From assembly GCA_027603945.1 (NCBI GenBank), contig JADIIU010000027.1:62001-126000 (forward strand): a stretch of DNA of 64,000 nucleotides, read 5' to 3'. The translations under genes were made by a program, and so were the position numbers. The stretch is from Terramyces sp. JEL0728 (Eukaryota; Chytridiomycota; Chytridiomycetes; Rhizophydiales; Terramycetaceae). The notes under the pieces are model-generated. The model searched no databases. It saw only the letters and a program-made list of their open reading frames with translations, and was not told where the DNA came from. Numbering within the stretch: the first letter of the stretch is position 1; each line of letters begins with the position of its first letter. Below, in pieces: positions 56,822 to 64,000 of the stretch.

Positions 56822-58590
56822 ATGGTGACTTTGCAGTCTGCATCTGAGGCTCAGACTGTCCGATCGGAGTTTATGTGCGCGCAACAACAAACAGCGACTT
56901 TCCAAATGGACAACGCGAATATAAAATATTTCGCACCGTACGCTCTATTCTCTATCTGTACGTGGATCTACACTGCGTATAATTTCAGCAAAGGTACCCT
57001 GTTGTTTACAAGAATCCCACCCAAACTATCGCGTTTATTCACACAAGTTGTCAAAAGGATGGCTTACAGATAAAGTAGATAACAGCGACGCTCAATATGC
57101 TTCCTTTAGAAACAATATCCCGATACTGATTTCAATAGCTCTAATACAAACTATTCTATTTAGAACAATTCGCCACAATTTTGGCATTCGAAAGAGTACA
57201 CTATCATTGGGATTTTCGGCGGGGTATCTCCTTGTACTATTCGGAGCTTCCTTCTTCAAAGTACTTGGACTTGTATTGATTCACTATTATGTGTCCACTA
57301 AATTTGAGCGATCCATGCTTGGACCAACACTCACTTGGATTTACGCCATTGGAATTTTGTTTGTGAATGACTATTACCATGGATATAGGTTTGCAGATAT
57401 CTCTATATATCTAAAATGGCTTGTAAATTTAATTAATCCAGGACCGATTGAATGGACTTGGGATCCGATGGAACATCTCATTCAATTTCTGCATCTTAAA
57501 AATGATTTCATTTACTATGGATAGATACTGGACTTTTAATCACCGAAACTCCAGTTTTACAAACCACGTTGAAAGGTGCTCGGAATGCGACTATTCGACT
57601 GGGTTATATTGCCAAAAGGGAAGAATCAACAAGAATTTAGATATTGGAGAATATAATTTGTATAATTACTTGGTATATATGCTCTATGCTCCGTTGTACC
57701 TGTCTGGTCCCATAATAACATTCAACGATTTTACACTGCAGGCACAAAATTCCTTACCATAGATGAAACGTTGTCCAAAGTCCATCACAACAAGTTCTAC
57801 GACAAGATATGCCCTTAGGTGGGGGTTGATTACCTTGCTCATGGAAGCAATCATACATTTTATGCATGTCGTCGCTATAAAAGATACTAAGGCTTGGAAA
57901 GGGTATAGTTCCTTTGAAATCTATAATCTGGGGTATTTTAATCTCAAAGTCATCTGGCTGAAATTAATGGTAATATGGAGATTCTTCCGATTATGGGCTA
58001 TGGCTGATGAAATTGAAGTCTATGAAAACCTGACTCAATGCATATCTAGTCAATACTCTGCCGTAGAATTTTGGAGAGGTTGGCACACGTCTTTCAACAA
58101 ATTTTTGATCAGGTAAGCCTAATTTTACAAGATATCTGTACATCCCATTAGGCGGCTCCCAGTATCGCGCTATCAATACGTTTGTGATATTTACCTTTGT
58201 TGCGGTTTGGCACGATATCGGACTGAACCTTCTTGCTTGGGGATGGCTAATTGCATTATTCATTGTCCCTGAAATTGTAGTGATGAGGATCTTCTGTACC
58301 AAAGAAATGCGTAAATACTTTGGAAAGTGGCATATTCAACTGTGCGCATTGGGTGGAGTGCTAAATATCATTCAGATGATTAGTGCCAATCTGGTTGGAT
58401 TTGCAGTAGGGGTTGATGGAATCGTCGAATTATGGAAGTCTCTCGTGCAATGGCAAGGTAAATTTGTATAATTGTAGGGGTATTTAGCTTATTTTTCCTT
58501 CTCTCTTCGTTTTTTGCGTGCGTTCATGTTCATTTCTACTACACTGCGCACCAGAAGATTGAAAAATTGTTTGTAAAAGACAGCAATTGA
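56822..58590 (+). CDS. GUP1: GUP1-like MBOAT acyltransferase (copy B)
   Basis: Same six exons including the GC-AG intron; 556 aa. The stop is TGA here and TAA in copy A, at the same place. A notable change is G to D in the conserved GWLTGKVDNSD motif (GWLTDKVDNSD). MBOAT His and other blocks are intact. Confidence 0.9.
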
Positions 58591-58642
58591 TACATTTGCA
58601 ATGTAAGACGATTTAGATAAAATCACATAACTTTTATTCATC

Positions 58643-61600
58643 TCATGCAAATCCAAGACTGGCTAGATATTTCTTTTGTCCATCTTTGAGATTTTGCCAT
58701 AAAATCTGTTTGGTATTAGCATCCGCTGCAGCAATTACTGATTTGAGGCAATTGAGCATCTTTTCTTTAAGCTCTGGGGCTTTCACCAACAAACCCTTCA
58801 ATGAGAGAGCTTCGCTTAAAATAGACACCAACTTTGGGATTTGGTTGACATTTACAATGACTTCATTCTGTCCTTCGATTAATTCCAAAAGCAACGAATA
58901 CGTTTCTGGCGCTTCTTCAGAATCTTCTACAATAGGCAAAGCGTTAAACCAGTGTAATATGACATCGTTAGCGTTGAAGGCTCCAGCATTTCTGTATACC
59001 TTTAGTAATTTGCCAATCGCTGAGATTGCATTTTCTGTTGCCATTGTATTTTCTTCGGATCTAGAATTTGAATCATTTACTATATTGAAAAGGTGCGGTA
59101 AGGATTCGACGCAGAGCTGAGCATAATTTGGCCCTCCAAATTTAGCACATACACCAACCCCGTATGCTGCAGCTTGCCTGACATCAGGTGAGGGGTCAGC
59201 CAATGAGGTTGCCATTTTGGAAAGGAAGAAAGGCTGATATTGCACAGAAGCAGGTCCAGTAAATTCAATTAAATCACAGAACACACACAATGCCCATTGT
59301 CTGGAAGGAGCATCCTTGTTATCCATGAATTCTGAAAGTTTGCTGATCATTTGGTCAAAGAATGGTAAAAATGCCGCCCCAAATGTTTTGAAAAGGGACG
59401 AAATGGTAACTGCAGCATCGGCCAAAAACTGTTCATCTGTATATTCTTCATCCTTTAGCGCCTCTTCATCTTCAGGGTCGTAGTCAGGAGCGTCTCGGAG
59501 TTCTACTGTTAATGATGGTTACTTTGTCTTTCCAAATTTCTAATTAAATATTGCTCCAATTGACCAATCAGATCCATTATCAATAATTGCATTTGCTCCT
59601 GGCTCAAACTGTTTGGACCTAATAATTTGATGCACTTGGATTATCGAAAACGTACCTCGCAAAGGGTGTTGTATAGCGTGCACACTATTTGGAGATCTTC
59701 TTCATCCTTCATAGATTCCAGCAAATTGTTGCAAACAAATGACCACATTTCAAATATCTTTTCTTTTGCTAGTTGTTAACGCAGTATTACGATAATCTGC
59801 CTTGATCCAGCAATTGAAAAGCACAGGGATAAGTGAGGCAGAAGCATATCTTACACCATCATTAAGGTAGAACTTGAGCAGAGGGACAATCATTTTCATA
59901 ATTCCTTCGACGTAAGGGTGGAAAATAGCACCCAACTCTTCGGCATAGCATAACAGCATTTCAACAGCAGTGCATTTATCTTCTAGTAAAGAAGTCTTGA
60001 TCGCAAGACTCTTGTCTCCAACAGCCATAACTTCCCAGCCATCTTCTTCGTTATATTCATCAGTCGCTTCATCTGCGTCAAATGCTACCATCTTTGGTTT
60101 AATTTCAACACTCTTCAGCAACGGTGGCAGGACAATTTCCAAGTATGGAGCAAAATCGGTGCCCATTACTTTACAAAGCCTTGCCCATGCTGAAAGCAAG
60201 TACGAATTTTGAGGATCATCTGGATCACTAATTGTAGTTTGGATATTCTTCAGTACTTCCACGAATGGAACAAAATCAGGTGCAAACACCTCCTTTCCGA
60301 CCGCCAAAATGATAAGAGAAGAGCATTCTAGTGTTTTCCCCTTCAAACTTCGAAGCTCCTTTTGATCAGGGAAGCGCAAGATTTGCAAGAGAACCTGCAT
60401 AATATTGGAGTAATACTAACTAAGGATAATATTACCTTTGTAAATTCCAAGCTCGCGCTATCAGCAACGGTTGCCAAAGTGGTGATTGCTTGCTCTTGTG
60501 CAAATATTTTACCAGTATTCATCAACACCAGGAGCTTGGAAATAATTGGTTCAATATACGGAGCAATGCATTCTTTGCTAGCATTTTCAGAGAAATTAAC
60601 GAGGGCTGCAGCACCATAGTTGGCAACTCTGATATGTGCCAAGTCATCCATTATTGGAATGAGGTGAGTTAAAATCGCCTGGTGAAATTGCTCTTGAATT
60701 GTTGGAGCAAAGTCTGTACACATCTGCCCAATGGCATTGCAAGCAGCGTGTCTAACTCTAGGGTGTGGATCTTTCAAATGAGGCAGAATCAACCTAAAGT
60801 TACGCATAACTCACCCAATCACTTTTTCCAACTCTTTCTTCATAATATCGTAGCATCCTTCACCGATAGCTGAAATACATCTAAGCGCAGCGTGTCTTTT
60901 TTGCCATTCAGGAGATGATAATAAGGCTGGAATTAATTGAAATGCAATCGGCAAAACAATGTTTCCTTTCAAATTCATTGCAAGCCTGTCCATCGCTTGT
61001 TCTCCAGCTGTTTCATTGGATGAATCGTCGTCGTCTTCAATCTGAGAGTTAAACGTAAATTACGGTTTCCACTGCGTACCATTCGGGTTCATCTTCAAGC
61101 TCGGACATCCATTCCAAAACTACTGGAATCAATGTTTGCGCGAATGGACCATACTTTCTCATTTGCGCTGGCGCTCCTTCACATAGAGTGAGTAACAGTT
61201 CCAAGCAAGTTTGGCGTGTACCTGGTATTATTTCGACTTACCATTTTCCAAATCTGTGTTTTTCATTTGAGAAACCATGTAGGTTACAGTGTGTTCTAAA
61301 ACTGGCTTGAACATTTTTGGGAATAATTGCGCCAGTTCAATAATATCGCTTAGACCTTCTACGGCTTCGTCTTCCTTACTTCCATGTGCCATTACCCCAG
61401 GGATAACATTCAAAAGGTGGGGTAACAAATCAGCCATGGCATTTCTAATTGCTTGCTTTGACACACAAATATAATTTACGGTAGCCTTGAGGGCAGCTAA
61501 ACGGACATCCAGATCTGCATCCTGAACCCCCGCCATGAAAATCGACTTTACAGAATTTTGATCCTGTTTGATCAATACCTTTGGACATCCGCTAAATATC

Positions 61601-62108
61601 ATAAAAGCGCTTTTACGGAATAAAGCGTTTGGGGAAGAGATGAATTCAGCGCAAACTTGGAACAATTCTGGCCAACCGACTTGTTAAAATCCCTATACCT
61701 TTGTTATTGACCAAGAAGAGCGCAATTTGAGATACTGTGTCCGCAACTTTATTCCTGACAGAGACATCCTGTTCGTTTGACAATGACTGTAAAAGGTTCA
61801 TCTGGACATATTTCAACACTTCCTCTCCAGCGGCTTGGATCACAGGAATTGAAGCTGGAGTTTGCTTTAACGCATATCTACGCAACAAAACAGCACAGAA
61901 ACTTCGAAACTTGAATTAAAGATAAATTTACATATGCGTCTGCGTGGTGAACAGTAAAATTAGAAAGTCCAGCCAAAAACGGTCCTGGTTGGTTTGCAAG
62001 CCAATGCTTTTCTAATTGTTCTTCGCTTTGCTTTCTCACATTAGTATCTGGAGAAAGAAGTTGAGATAGCAGCTGGCCCAACACTTCAAAAAGCTGTTGA
62101 TTGTCCAT
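58643..62108 (-). CDS. PSE1: Importin beta-3 / karyopherin PSE1 (copy B)
   Basis: Same ten-exon structure and identical total length (3466 bp) as copy A; 1085 aa. Only scattered, mostly silent differences (for example V to L in [10 protein letters not shown]). No frame damage. Confidence 0.93.
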
Positions 62109-62473
62109 TTCGTTAAACAAAAAAAAATTGGTGGGGCTTGGAGACCTCAAAATTTAGAGTCAAATAGTGAAGGCCAAATAGTCTCTACGATAAACTTGCA
62201 AACACCACACAATGTAGAGAAAGCACTGGTAGCGCGATATGCGGAATCTCCATTTCATGTGTGTTCTAAATTTGAGAATTCAGCCAGAGAGGCAGTAATT
62301 TCGCAACTCCAAATCGAAAGCTGCTTATATTCAATCAAAGATGGCTAGAGACGTTCAAGAAAATCCTGCAAGTAATAGTCCGAGTTTTGGCATCTCCAAA
62401 TCACGTGATGATAATCACCAAGCTTGGTGATCTGAAGCCTTATCACCAACAATTTTGTTTTAAAAGCTGAAAA
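62109..62473. promoter_or_regulatory. Divergent promoter PSE1 / homocitrate synthase (copy B)
   Basis: Keeps both palindromes seen in copy A: ATCACGTGAT at 62400-62409 and ATCACCAAGCTTGGTGAT at 62414-62431. Short indels elsewhere relative to copy A. An 83-codon frame here is broken in copy A by a TAG and is therefore not a gene. Confidence 0.55.
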
Positions 62474-63824
<1,351 letters not shown>

Positions 63825-64000
63825 ACTTATTTAAAATAAAATCATTGCCTTCAATAACAATTATTTCAACTAGTAATATGTTTCCCTGCCAGATATCTTT
63901 CCAAAATAACAGGTATTAGAACTCGTCAATCTCAATCGATTACTCCTGCGAAATCAATCGTTTTGGACAACTTGAACCTAGAGTATTAAACCAGCACAGA

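Noticed and set aside
62097..62348. 83-codon plus-strand frame upstream of homocitrate synthase in copy B
   Set aside because: The same stretch in copy A has a TAG (GTTCTAAATTTTAGAATTC) and small indels; not conserved and it overlaps the PSE1 start region and promoter.

Overview
This is a nuclear chromosome segment from a eukaryote, most likely a zoosporic (flagellated), early-diverging fungus. Two things point there. Homocitrate synthase (fungal alpha-aminoadipate lysine pathway), GUP1-type MBOAT proteins and DUF3455 secreted proteins are typically fungal. A complete CFAP300 gene, a ciliary dynein-arm assembly factor, implies a lineage that still builds a motile flagellum. I cannot name the species. 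Genes are packed on both strands with very short spacers, and almost every multi-exon gene is broken by ultrashort spliceosomal introns, mostly 19-22 nt, with GT...AG ends and a CTAAY/TTAAY/CTGAY-like branch site just before the 3' AG. I placed each intron by restoring reading frame and family alignment, so most genes below are spliced models, not single ORFs.

Layout. 1-20.3 kb (unique): the 3' end of the cohesin loader SCC2/NIPBL, the ribosome-assembly WD protein NSA1/WDR74, a 7TM protein, a GPI-type secreted phosphoesterase, a GUP1-like MBOAT, a small gene ending in a minisatellite, a NUDIX NADH pyrophosphatase, a hypothetical protein, the RNA acetyltransferase KRE33/NAT10, three tandem related 7TM genes, a GDDP-motif protein, CFAP300, FRA10AC1 and a DUF3455 secreted protein.

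20.39-37.26 kb (copy A): a second DUF3455 gene, sphingosine/DAG kinase, a coiled hypothetical protein, COX6A/COX13, TOP2, RRM-cyclophilin (PPIE/CYP33), GUP1-like MBOAT, importin PSE1/IPO5 and homocitrate synthase. 37.1-47.1 kb (unique spacer): a decayed coding region, kinesin, cyclopropane-fatty-acid synthase with a divergent FAD oxidoreductase, a tyrosine phosphatase, prefoldin 6 and mitoribosomal mS33. 47.10-64.0 kb (copy B): the whole copy A block again in the same order and orientation, nearly identical, beginning inside the DUF3455 gene and running off the window. It is either a recent ~17 kb segmental duplication or two haplotypes laid end to end by the assembler.

The most unusual features are the ultrashort introns, two ~40-nt introns that read as two ~20-nt introns joined head to tail, intron turnover among GUP1 paralogs, and the large direct duplication, whose intron-only indels act as an internal control on the gene models.
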